64,000 nt of DNA from Benincasa hispida. Its lineage: Eukaryota > Streptophyta > Magnoliopsida > Cucurbitales > Cucurbitaceae. The first letter of the stretch is position 1; each line of letters begins with the position of its first letter. A model generated the notes under the pieces. The model did not search any database, was not told the origin of the DNA, and worked only from the letters and a program-made list of their open reading frames with translations. Positions 1-10,543 of this stretch are shown one piece after another. The translations under genes and the position numbers were made by a program. The stretch covers positions 34,968,023 through 35,032,022 of the forward strand of contig NC_052350.1 of assembly GCF_009727055.1 (NCBI RefSeq), read 5' to 3'.

Positions 1-370
1 ATGCAATGGGCGATAGCATTAAGCAATGGGTCGTTGGCACTGCATGATCGGCATCAGTGTTAGATGATGACGTTGGGCAATGACGCTATGCAATGGGTGT
101 GGGCGCTAGACGGTAGCTGTGATGCACTAGACGATAGCCATGATTCACTAAAAGATAGCCATGTTGCACTAGATGATGGGTGTCAATGCTACACGATGGC
201 CATAAGTGAGATCTGCACGATGAGCAAGAGTTGTGCGGTAGACTATGTGCTATGCAGTAGGTGCAGGTGCTATACAATGGGCTGTGCATTGGATGATGAG
301 CAGCAGCATTACTAGATGATGAGCTAGGCGATGAGCGGAAGAGCTAGACGATGATCTAATCGATAGGACA
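1..370. repeat. Degenerate short-repeat array (tagacgatag type)
   Basis: Units such as 'ctagacgatagc', 'ctaaaagatagcc' and 'ctagatgatgggt' recur every 20-30 bp, with interspersed 'gcaatggg'. The same vocabulary is found at 22970-23640, 17160-17410 and 34220-34390. It looks like a degenerate LTR-internal subrepeat. The left end may continue outside the window. Confidence 0.6.
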
Positions 371-1075
371 AGCCATGGTGGGCGTATGGTGAAGTGTCTA
401 TGCATTGCTAAGGTTGGCGGTACATAAGGTTTATGAGGTTAGTGTGCATTGGTCTTGAGCAAGTGACTAAAGGATGGTGGCAAGCAACAAGGACATGCTA
501 GCGTTAGTCATAAGATTAGTAAGAGGTTAGGCGATGGTAAGATAAACCATGAGGCGTTGAGTTGAGATATAGCTTAACCCAAAGGTTGTTATGCGTTGGT
601 GATGTGCTATGTGCTAAGGACATCCGAGGGCATGTGGGTGCATAAGACAAGGCTGGAGCAAATAGTATGCATTGGAAGAGTGTTGGTCATAATCCTAGTT
701 GAGCGCATAGGCCAAAGGTAAGCCATGCGAGAGAGAAGGATATATGGCCAAGGACTTGCAATGTCTTGAGTTTTGTATAGCTCAAGCAATGCATTGATAA
801 GGGAGCCATGGGCTGATGATGGCTAACCGAGAAAGGGTTAAGTTTAAGTTAGTAGGAGGTGGACTTCATGCAATGGAAGGGTGCATGAGAAGGACAACTC
901 AAAGTAGGAGGTGGATGCACAAGGGAGCTTGAAAACCAATTAGGTTCAGTTGAATGAAGGAGAAGCTAACACTTCAAGCTGGATGTGGCAAGGAGGTGCA
1001 TTGGCATAAGGAAGAGAGGATGCGTAGACATGCAGCCAAGTAGGAGGTATCGTCTTTTGATAGACTTTGGACGCC

Positions 1076-1083
1076 TATAAATA
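1076..1083 (+). promoter_or_regulatory. Candidate LTR TATA box
   Basis: TATAAATA lies in the context 'cgcctataaatag', which is conserved in the solo LTR (20565-20572) and, on the minus strand, in both LTRs of the gypsy element (4563-4570, 12255-12262). Conservation across four copies supports a U3/R promoter element. Confidence 0.55.
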
Positions 1084-1600
1084 GAGCCAAGGACTTCTCT
1101 TCAAATCATGACTCAAATTCTCTTTAAAGGACATTAGGAAGAGTTTATGAAGGCCGATTGGGAGGAGACTATGTGTTGATGAAGGAATGCATGCATTGGT
1201 AGCAAGACCATGCATTGGTTAAATGATTCTAAGAGGAGGAGATGCTGGCGGATAGTAAGATCTGGAAGTAGCATCAATTTGGGACAAGTAGTTCTCCTAA
1301 ACTACTCGTGCATTTGAAGTGATTTCAAAGCCACTGAAAAGCTGAGAGAATCTAGTTTTCAAGGTAGGTCTGTCGGAGAAGAAACTCCAAGGAATCAGGT
1401 TGGAGAGTCAGAAAAAGGCAGAATGGTCGAGCTCTCGAGTAATCTTGGGCTAGTCTTAATGATTTGAGGATTCCAGCCAAATCACGAGGAGTTCTGAGCT
1501 AAGATTTTAAGGGTTCAAAAAGGGAAACCAAGGAAACCTACGGAACTTCGGAGAGGAAAGTTCCTAACCAACCAAGGTGAGTGGTTGTTCCATCATTTGT

Positions 1601-2846
1601 ATGGTTGATTTCTATATATATATGTATATATATATGATTATATATATAGGTTGTATTTGAAACATTGGTATGATCGAGAAATGTGTTTTGTCTGGATTTG
1701 ATTGTTGTTATTGTCACAATGCGTGTATATTTGCATTAGGAAATGGGAGTTATGTAGGATTGTATCAACAACAATGGAAGCACAAGGATCATCTAAGCAC
1801 TCTAATTCACTAATTTTTACAAAATATAAAGCATGCTCTTGCAGAAAACAAGTGAGTTTCAAGACATACCTCTTGTAGAACTACTTTAAATCTCCTTCTC
1901 CAGCTGTTATCTTCTCCGAATCTTGTTGCAAACCACCTCAAGATCTTCCCCACTATTCTCTTTGTGGTGGGACTCAAAACAAGCTTGAATCAAGTGATGA
2001 AGAAGAAAAGCTCACAACAGCAACTTTGGTGATGTACCCTTTCTTCAACTTCAATTTTCTCTAAAATTCTCTATAGATTGCATGGCCAATTTTCACTCCA
2101 ATCTCTTCATTATATTGCAGGTCAACATGCAAAGGAGAGAGTTGCAAGAGTTGCAACGAAGACGAGATAAAGAGAATGTTATTTGTGTGAGCTACTTAGG
2201 TGATGGATAATGGAAAACAACATTTTCTATTTTAGTATTTTGTTTTTTTCTCTTTTTCAATTTTATGTCCAAAAATCAAATTTTGATTTTAAAATTCATT
2301 TTGATTTTAAAACTGAAAAATAAAATTAATTTTAAATAAAACTTAATTAATTTAATATCAAATATTAAATTAATTTTTACACAAATCCATCTTTATATAT
2401 TAAATCATATTTAAATATATAAATTCTCCGATTCTGTTTAATTCTCAAATTAAACACGTAATTATATCTCACCATAATCAGCAAGTTGTTCCTAATAATG
2501 GTTGGGTCAAATATCTATTTTACCCCCGAGATTACATCTTATTCTCAAGTCCCTACTGATCCTCTAATGAACAACTGGTTTGTGATCCAATCACTAAACC
2601 AAACTCTCTCAACCCAGTGGGAGGGTACGGCTCCTTGTTCAAGACCTGGATTCAGTACTTGACAGAAAAACCTTTCTTCTATCCCTAAATCAGGTAGGCG
2701 TGAACTCCGTCTTGCAACCTATGTACCCAGCTATCTATCCGGTCTTACCGCTGAAATGGGAGTCTTATTGAGCCAGCGTTGTTGAGCCAACCCTCAGCTA
2801 TGCAATCTAAGGGCAATCCCGAATAACAGAAGTTCATAGTTTAGCC
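1601..2846 (-). repeat. Ty1/copia LTR, type A, inner part (split by the gypsy insertion)
   Basis: Read on the minus strand, this matches the plus-strand type A LTR at 35322-37080. Shared landmarks are 'gagcatgcttta' (1826 here, 37000 there), the AT-rich 'aatatttgatattaaatta' phrase, and the block with 'cccccgag.ttacatcttatt' and 'gaccctgaattcag'-like text. It ends abruptly at 2846, where the gypsy element starts, and resumes at 13302. The 1638-1862 minus ORF is LTR sequence. The exact inner end is uncertain (1600-1780). Confidence 0.65.
2841..2845. repeat. Target-site duplication TTAGC, left copy
   Basis: TTAGC at 2841-2845 is repeated at 13302-13306, directly outside the two ends of the gypsy element. 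One extra base separates the left copy from the LTR terminus. A 5-bp duplication is normal for LTR retrotransposons, and the copia LTR reads through when the element is removed. Confidence 0.75.
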
Positions 2847-3589
2847 TGTCACACCCCGCCCCAGACCACCCTCTTAGCCTAGAGTAAGGGCGTGACTGCA
2901 GCAATTATCAAACCCTGTGGCTGACACTTACTGCCTAATAACTTCTTGCGGAATAACTCTATTACCAAAATATACTTTAAGTACAGCGAAATGCTTTAGG
3001 CTCAATACTTGATTAATTTAGAAACATAAACATATTTAGAGTCATTACAACAATTAGATTCACAAGTCCCAAAACCCACAAAACCCTAGTCCCTATATGA
3101 ACAACAGTAACATGTTACTATATTAAAAGTAACCACTTAAAAAGACGGGTTACAAATCTTTTGATCCTTTAGTGGCAGAGCAGATGCAGAGCTATCTTCA
3201 GAGGATTTGACGCTAATTTGGGGGGGAAAAGAAAACATTTGAAAATTGGGTGAGCTTGCGCCCAATGAGTAACTTAATAATGGTAAATTTGATTCTCGAA
3301 GTCTTGAATATATCATCAATAAAGAAGTGTTTAACTGAAATAATAAACTTCTACAGTAACTTGTACTGCAGTATAAAGCATTTTCCAAAGCATAAAACAT
3401 ATAAAGTTGTTTAATCATAAAACAGTTAAAACTATTTCTCAGTTGAGAATACCCTTACATGTGGATAAACAATCCCAACACCAACTACTAGTCAAAAGAG
3501 AAACCCTTTTGCTAATATCGACTTTACCTACGTGCACGTGGCCATAACTAAGTACCGTCATACCTTAGGTACTATCTGCTCTCCCAGAT

Positions 3590-3745
3590 ACCTTCTCAAA
3601 AACGTCCTTCAGTATCTGGTGTGTGTTTGTAGTACTTCTCAAATCGTCCTTCAGTACCAATAGAATATCCCTTTCAAATTTCCTTCAGTATCCTCAGTTG
3701 TCGCGGTATACCTTTCTCAAATTGTCCCTTCGGTATCACGTTTTA
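3590..3745 (-). repeat. GATAC...GTATC subrepeat array in LTR
   Basis: About four units of the type 'accttctcaaa..tccttcagtatc' lie in tandem. The same array is in the 5' LTR (11270-11425) and, reversed, in the solo LTR (21415-21600). Confidence 0.75.
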
Positions 3746-4562
3746 AGTAAACTAGTCATATAATGACTTTTCTCTCTTTAAAGCATGTAAAGTATAACAC
3801 ATATAAAACATGGCTTTAAAGGTACTAACGCATGCTGCATATATAAATAGCTTTTTAACAAACTTCTCACTCATGCATGCGTTTAAAACATAATTCATAG
3901 CTTGCTTGGAAATCACTTTGTAAAACTAGTTGGCATGAGAATAATCTTCTTTAAAAAATGCTTTCTATAACATGTTGTAATCAAACATTTTAAGAAAATG
4001 TTTTAGTCAAAACGTTTTAGCCACTCACCTTGATTTCTTAGGAGCTTCCTTTTTCTATCTCGGGCTCCCTTTTAACCCCTAGAATCCAGATTCAACTTAC
4101 AGCTTATATTACTCATAGTTCTAAACCTTATTTTGTGATACTTCCTTCTACAAACATGTTAGAAAATGTCTTAGGAATCTTACCCTAATATTTGAGCTCA
4201 GAAATTTTCGTGGTTTGGCCGGAATCACCGAATCTTCAAGACTGGCCCAGACTGATTCGATGGCCTGACCCTTCTGTCTTCTTTTCAATTTCCAGCCCGA
4301 TCCCTTCGAGCTTTTCTTCCAACAGCCCTATCCTGAAAACTAGACTTTCATAGATTTCAGGTGGCTTTGGAATCACTCCAAAACCACGAGTAAATTGGGA
4401 GAACGCCTCATCCCAATTTGATGTGTCCTCCTCAGACCTCACTGTCCAATGCGTCCTCTATGTCTAATGCATGGATTTGGCTCCAACGCAAGGTTTGCTC
4501 AAATTTCCCACTCTTTTTACAGTATTTCTGAATTGTGAACTAAAAATGAAGTCTCTTGGCTT

Positions 4563-4570
4563 TATTTATA
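4563..4570 (-). promoter_or_regulatory. LTR TATA box (minus strand)
   Basis: TATTTATA on plus (TATAAATA on minus), followed by 'ggcgtccaaacc', is conserved in all copies of this LTR family. Confidence 0.6.
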
Positions 4571-5279
4571 GGCGTCCAAACCTTCTCCGAAGTTGACACC
4601 ACCTACTTGGCTGCATGGCCAAGTGTCTCCTTCTCATCCCATCAACGCAATGTTGTGGTCATTGCAAGCTAAGTGTCTTTTTTCTATGTTGCCAACGCAT
4701 GGGCCTCCAATCTGAAGCCATCACCTCAAATTCTTAAGGCTTAAGGCTTTCTTCCCAAGAAGACACATGGTTTTGATGATGTTATCCTGATGATTTCATC
4801 CTTGTATGCGTCCAACTCTTGGTTGCTCAACGCCTAGTCCATAAGCAACGCATAGCCTCTTCTCAATGCATAGCAAGCCAATTCACTATCATGACAATTC
4901 AACTTAGCCATCGCAAGGAGCTAACCATCACTAACGCATAGGGTGACCGTGCATTCTTGACGTATGGCTCACTTGCACGGCTTGCTTGCCATGGGCGCAT
5001 GGTGCTGGCCACCAATGCATAGGCGTGCTGCATGGGCTGGCCGCTCGACACATAGGCGTGCTTGGCTGCATGAGCTGCACGCAGTGCCTTGACACTTGTC
5101 CGGGTGCTTAGGCACATGGGCATGGCTGCTCAGCGCATATGTCCAGTCGGGGCTACTCTACGCATTGTCTGGGCGCTAGCCGAGGCTGCTCGACGCATTG
5201 CATGGGCATTTGGTCGAGGTTGCTCGACGCATGCCACCCTCTAGCCCTCGTGCCATCCCAATGCCTCACTTCCATTTTC

Positions 5280-5450
5280 CTTCCTTCACTAATGCATCCA
5301 ACGCTTCCAACGTATCCATCATCTAATGCATCCAACGCATCCATCATCCAACGCATCTAACGCATCCATCATCCAACACATCCACCTCATCCATCATCCA
5401 ACACATCCAACGCATCCATCATTCTACACATCCAACGCATCTACCCACCA
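5280..5450. repeat. Tandem ATCCAACGC minisatellite in LTR
   Basis: Nine-base units 'atccaacgc' and variants with 'atccatc' are repeated more than ten times. Equivalent tracts occur at about 13010-13130 and, reversed as 'gcgttggat', at 19665-19710. The ORFs reading through (NASNASII..., ALDALDD...) are repeat translations. Confidence 0.85.
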
Positions 5451-5635
5451 TTTTCTACAGTTAGCCAAATTTTTTCCAAATTTTCCCCAAAAGTCAACCT
5501 TCCAAATTTCCTCTTTTCTTCTAATTTCCATTCTTTTCTCTACCATTCCACACTAGTTTCCACATCAACCTCCTCATCACACTAATCTTAGTGGGGAACA
5601 TACTCAAGTAGAGAAATTAGAATTCGGGGTTCACA

Positions 5636-5649
5636 TTTACCTCCCCCTT
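5636..5649 (-). other. Polypurine tract of the gypsy element
   Basis: On the minus strand this reads AAGGGGGAGGTAAA, directly before the TGTGAACC start of the 3' LTR. This is the expected place and composition for the plus-strand primer of reverse transcription. Confidence 0.88.
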
Positions 5650-7190
5650 ATAAAAACTTTCGTCCTCAAAATTTCGCTACAAGTCCGTCAATTAAATAAC
5701 TGCGGATACTTGTTTCTAATTTGCTCTTCGGCTTCCCACATTGCTTCTTCCATGCTATAGTTTTGCCATAGTACCTTTTCCAATGGGATTGTCTTGTTCC
5801 TTAAAACCTATTCTTTTCTATCAAGAATCTCCACTGGATCCTCTTCATAAGACAAATTCTCTTTCAACTGTACCGGTTGCTCAGGCAACACATGGGTAGG
5901 ATCTGGCACATACTTTCTAAGCATTGCCACATGAAACACTTCATGAATACGAGATAATTCTGGAGGTAAATCCAATCGATATGCCATTGGGCCAACTCTT
6001 TCTATTATCTCGTAAGGTCCAATATATCTTGGGCTTAGTTTCCCTTTCCTACCAAACCTGACTATTCCTTTCCATAGAGATAACTTCAGAAATACTTTAT
6101 CACCAACTTCAAAATCTAATTCTCTTCTCCACTTATTAGCATAACTCTTTTGCCTATCTCGGGTCGTCTTAAGATTATCTCTTATAATCTTAACATTGTC
6201 TGATGTCTGTTGTACAAGTTCTGGACCTAGTAATTTCCTTTTACCCACTTCATTCCAACATATCGGAGTTCTACATGGCCTAACGTATAGTGCCTCATAC
6301 GGTGCCATCTCGATACTCGAATGGTAACTATTGTTATATGCAAATTCGATTAACGACAGATGCGTATCCCAACTGCCCTTAAATTGCAATATACATGCTC
6401 TCAGCATGTATTCTAATGTCTGGATGGTCCGCGCAAACTGACCATCCTTCTGTGGATGAAAAGCAGTACTAAAATATAACTTGGTTCCCATAGCTTTCTG
6501 CAAACTAAGCCAAAACTTTGATGTAAATCTGAAGTCTCGATCTGATACAATTGAAACTGAAACTTCAAACTGACTCACAACTCGATCAACATACAACTTG
6601 ACTAATTGGTCTAGGGTATAAGTAACTTTAACAGGTAAAAACTTAGCTGTCTTCATCAATCTATCCACAATTACCCATACACCATCATAGCTCGCTGGTG
6701 TCTTACGTAATCCAAACAGGAAATCCATCGTAATATGCTTCCATTTCCACTCCGGTACGAGGAGTGGATTAAGTAATCCTGCTGGCCACTGTCTTTCTGG
6801 TTTAACTTGTTGACATATTAGGCATCTATCAACATACTCTGCTATCTCTCTTTTCATACCAGGCCACCAGTACGATCTCTTTAATGTTCTATACATCTTC
6901 GTACTGCCCAGATGCATAGCATAAGCTGAACTATGTGCTTCTTCTAGAATAGCTTGTTTAAGTGATAAGTCCTTAGGTACGCATATCCTACCTTCTTTCA
7001 ATAGCACTTTGTCAGCTTTTAATTGGTAGTCTGTCCTCAATCCTTTATCTACTTCTTCAGCTAACTTCTGAAGATCAGAATCCTTTAACTGCTTACGTAG
7101 AATATCTTCTACGAGCATAGGACGCACTTGAAATGAAGCTAGTAACCCTCCTTTTTGACAGATTGATAATGCTGCCCTAGCATTATACAA
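5650..7190 (-). pseudogene. Gypsy integrase with chromodomain-like tail (broken)
   Basis: A 460-codon open frame (7190-5808) holds, in order, the HHCC zinc-binding region (residues about 85-130, with CLICQQVKPERQ), the integrase core (ITMDFLFGL near residue 155, SIVSDRD near 218) and the GPYEIIERVG region after the core. In the third catalytic position the usual 'DGQSERT'-type motif reads DGQFART here, so the catalytic glutamate of the DDE triad appears to be alanine (6430-6440). A stop then cuts the frame at 5808. In the same frame beyond the stop, a chromodomain-like WEAEEQIRNKYPQLF segment continues to about 5700. Function: insertion of cDNA into host chromatin, with the tail probably binding modified histones (family knowledge). 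Confidence 0.92.
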
Positions 7191-8645
7191 CTCATGAATC
7201 AGTGTACCCTTTACTGAATTAATACTAACTTTAGCTAATCTGGTTTTTTCAACTTAAAGCATCAGCTACAACATTTGCTTTACTTGGGTGATAGTCAATG
7301 GCACAATCATAATCTTTGATCAACTCGAGCCATCTTCTCTATCTCAAGTTCAGTTCCTTCTGATCAAAGATATGCTTTAGACTTTTATGATCCGTAAATA
7401 TATGACACCGCTCACCAAATAGGTAATGTCTCCACAACTTTAGAGCTAACACAACTGCCGCTAACTCCAAATCATGTGTAGGGTAGTTACATTCATGCTT
7501 CTTTAACTGTCGAGAAGCATAAGCTACTACCTTTCCCTCCTGCATCAGCACATATCCTAACCCTTGTCGGGATGCATCACAATAGACCTCAAATTCTTTA
7601 CCTGGTGTAGGTAGAGTTAATACTGGTGTTGATACTAACCTCTGTTTCAATACCTGAAAACTATGCTTGCATTCTGGCAACCATTCAAACTTCGCATCTT
7701 TTCTTGTCAGGTTTGTCAATGGAAGAGCTATCTTAGAAAAACCCTCCACGAATCTCCTATAATAACCTACTAAACCCAAAAAACTACGCACTTCGGTTAA
7801 ATTCAGGGGTCGTTCCCAATTAACTATTGCTTCTATCTTTTGGGAAACAACACTAACCCCATCAACTGAAACTATATGCCCAAGGAATCCGACTTGATTT
7901 AACCAAAAATCACATTTACTAAATTTGGCATATAACTTCTTTTCCCTTAGAATTTGTAACACCATCCTCAGATGTTCTTTGTGTTTCTCCGCACTACTAG
8001 AATATACTAGTATGTCGTCTATGAATACTATCACAAACTAATCCAGATAAGAATGAAATATCCTATTCATCAAGTCCATAAATCCGCAGGAGCATTTATC
8101 AATCTAAACGGCATTACTAGGAACTCAAAATGTCCATATCTAGTTCTGAATGCAGTCTTTGGAACATCTATGCCTTTCACCTTCAACTGGTGATAACCCA
8201 ATCTCAAATTTATATTAGAGAACACTGTGGCTCCCTTTAACTGATCGAAGAGATCATCTATACGAGGCAATGGGTACTTCTTCTTAATGGTCACCTTATT
8301 CAATTGTCTATAGTCTATGCATAATCTAAGAGTATCGTCTTTCTTCTTAACAAACAAGACTGGCGCTCCCCAAGGCGACACACTGGGTCTAATGTACCCC
8401 TTATTTACAAGTTCCTGTAACTGAAATTTTAACTCTTTCAATTCTGTTGGTGCCATCCTATATGGTTCCTGGGATATAGGTATTGTACCCGGAACTAACT
8501 CAATAGTGAACTCTATTTCCCTGTCTGGTGGTAAGCCTGGTAACTCTTTAGGGAATACATCAAAGAATTCTTGTACCACAGGTACATCCTCATATTTCAG
8601 TTTCTTATCCTGTGAAACTGCTACATAGGCTAATAAGCTTCGCAT
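7191..8645 (-). pseudogene. Gypsy reverse transcriptase and RNase H (broken)
   Basis: Two adjoining frames make up this domain. Frame 8645-8070 has the RT N-terminal half: residues '[12 protein letters not shown]', '[12 protein letters not shown]', '[20 protein letters not shown]' and 'DYRQLN'. It ends near the 'NAPA' motif through a frameshift (about 8080-8095). An in-frame TAG at about 8037 follows before the catalytic 'FIDDILVYS' box of the second frame, 8034-7339. That frame runs through the connection domain into RNase H ('EVYCDAS', '[11 protein letters not shown]', '[10 protein letters not shown]') and stops at a TAG after LNLR. At least three disabling lesions are visible. In the living element the enzyme copies RNA into cDNA inside virus-like particles. 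Confidence 0.92.
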
Positions 8646-8725
8646 CCTTTACTCAACAGCTTTCTAGCCTTTACTGTTGATATTAAACTTCCTGGAAGTA
8701 TTCTTTTACTTCCCATTAGGGTTAT

Positions 8726-9109
8726 TTATTTTTCACCTAGTTTCCTAAACACTATTTCTTTCTTAAAACAATCCATAGTGGCATAGTGTTTACTTAAGAA
8801 ATTCATACCTAAGATAACAACAAACTCTAGTAATTCTAATGGAATCAGATCAACCCAAAAACTCTGATTTCCAAGAATTACTTCACAATTCCTGTAATAC
8901 TCATGTACAACTAGAGTATCTCCTACAGGCGTAGAGATAAACAAATCCTCATTCATATGCTCAGGCATTCTATCTATATGTATTGGATACATGCTAGATA
9001 TGAATGAGTGCGTAGCACCAGGACCAAATAATGCATAAGCGGATTGATTACATAAAGTTATCGTACCAGTTACAACATCTGGAGCCTCTTCCGCTTCCTG
9101 GTGTGTCAT
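8726..9109 (-). pseudogene. Gypsy aspartic protease domain, catalytic Asp apparently lost
   Basis: A 127-codon frame shows the retropepsin-like fold of plant gypsy elements: 'SAYALFGPGATHSFIS' (residues about 23-38), a hydrophobic flap region, and 'VVILGMNFLSKHYATMDC' near the C-terminus. The usual motif is D-(S/P/T)-G. Here the aspartate position is glycine (LFGPG, about 9024-9035), so cleavage activity is expected to be absent. The motif assignment is clear from the surrounding GATHSF; the loss of function is inference. Confidence 0.88.
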
Positions 9110-9255
9110 AGCGTATACTCTACCCTACTGCTATTGCTGTTGCTGTTGGGGTCGTCCAGCTACCACTTTCTGCTTAGCTACACCGGATCCCTCACCTCTA
9201 TTTTCGGTCGCTCTAGGTTGGGTAACTCCTCTTTGCTCACTTTGTGCTCCATGAC

Positions 9256-10380
9256 CTAGTTGAGGACAATCTCCCTGAAATGCCCCGCTTGTCCGCACTG
9301 GAAGCACACATTCCTATTTCTATAACATACTTTTGTATGAGGTCTACCACAGTTTACACAAAGTGGTTTCCTCCCTGTACTAACTACTGACTCGCTAGCA
9401 TGACCTGATACTGATCTACCACTCGATCCAACTGCAGGACTTGACCTCTTTCGACTTGAACTTTGTTGGCTCATGCCTCCAAAGCTCCTTATACACGACT
9501 GTCTAGAGAACGGGGGTCTAAATCTCATACTTCTCATTTCTCCAGGCATTCTAAACTGTCCTTCACCTGACTGGAGTACATCTTCCCTCGCTACACTCTG
9601 CTCTACTCGGATAGCGGTCTCAACTAACGAAGTGAAATTCACCCAATTAGATGTAGAGGTAACGGGTGTACGTATTTTTCTTCTTAGGCCATTCTTAAAT
9701 CTCCTACACCTTTCCTTTTCTTCCACGATGATCGGAAGGGCATACTGCGATAACTCAGTAAATCTTTGTTCATACTCAACAACCGTCATTAGTCCCTGAG
9801 TTAGCTTAAGGAATTCTTCCTTCTTCGCTTCTTTAAAATAACTAGGGTAATATTTATCCTTAAATACTTGTCTGAACTCAGACTAAGTCATAGTTTCCGA
9901 ACTACTCCTTCTAGCCTCTATAACTTTCCACCACTTCTCAGCCCCTTTCTACAGCAAGAATGCCACTAACTCGACCTTACGATCCTCAGGGCATCTCATA
10001 ACCTTAAAAAACTTCTCAATCAAGTCCAACCAGATCTCTGCATCTACTGAATTCTTTGCGCTCCATCGAACGTTGTGGCTTCTAAAGCTTTCAGCCTCTC
10101 GACGCCGAATTTCTTTCTGGATCGTTCTGAATCGATCCTAAACTCGCGCCGCAATCTCTTGAGTGATTTTTATCCAATAATCGATCCTCCATCTGGGATT
10201 TTCTACACCTACCTCTGTGGTGTACTTCGAACTCGTTTGCAAGAAGTTGCTTCTTGCTCTACTGAGTCTTAACTCTTTTTCCCATCGGATCTGTGGGTCC
10301 CGTCTAACTTTAGGACCTCTGCTAATAGGCGTCAAACATTTCTCTCCTCATTCTGCTTGCCTCTTGCTTGCCATTCTCCT
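9256..10380 (-). pseudogene. Gypsy gag (broken)
   Basis: Frame 9789-9256 (177 codons) starts with the end of the retrotransposon gag domain (MTVVEYEQRFTELSQYA) and reaches a nucleocapsid region with 'CVNCGRPHTKVC' and a CCHC knuckle 'CFQCGQAGHF'. A one-base frameshift inside the knuckle removes its last cysteine from the frame (about 9262). The upstream part (to about 10380) is split over several frames with stops; 10335-10138 is one piece. The start codon cannot be fixed. Gag would form the particle shell and bind RNA. A Gln-rich linker (9120-9150 on minus) leads toward protease. Confidence 0.82.
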
Positions 10381-10527
10381 TAGCATCTTTGCCTAATTAT
10401 TAGGTCAACATGTTAGGGACTTATCTATGCGGACTTAATCTAATGCATGAACCTCTCTTTTCACCCAAAACTATGCTTTAATACTAAGCTAGTTCAAACC
10501 TTTCCTTAGTTTATGTATTTACCTCTT

Positions 10528-10540
10528 GCTCTTGATACCA
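10528..10540 (-). other. Primer-binding site (initiator tRNA-Met type)
   Basis: Reverse complement TGGTATCAAGAGC lies three bases inside the 5' LTR end. It matches the canonical TGGTATCAGAGC PBS of plant retrotransposons except for one extra A. This fixes element polarity as minus. Confidence 0.85.
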
Positions 10541-10543
10541 AGC

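Larger units (their letters stand above)
1..1600 (+). repeat. Ty3/gypsy LTR fragment (plus orientation)
   Basis: No gene is seen here. Positions 1030-1110 and 1320-1510 run parallel to 20520-20600 and 20770-20960 of the solo gypsy LTR: the same 'gcagccaagtagg' phrase, the same 'cgcctataaata' TATA region and the same 'cacgaggagttctgagct' phrase. The segment is therefore an LTR relative in plus orientation. Similarity fades near 1580-1600, where copia LTR sequence begins. The short ORFs at 64-315 and 607-789 are repeat translations and are not genes. Confidence 0.65.
2847..5635 (-). repeat. 3' LTR of the gypsy element
   Basis: This 2789-bp LTR parallels 10544-13301 from end to end. Shared landmarks include the 'cgtgactgcagcaa' terminus, the 'taccttctcaaa..tccttcagtatc' repeats (about 3590-3740), the TATA box, the tandem ATCCAACGC tract (5290-5440) and the 'gtggggaacatactcaagtagagaaattag' start region. 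Many substitutions and small indels separate the two LTRs, most visibly in 2850-3100, so the insertion is not recent. Confidence 0.92.

Noticed and set aside
5280..5450. Possible CRISPR-like short repeat array
   Set aside because: Nine-base head-to-tail units without spacers in a plant LTR; a minisatellite.
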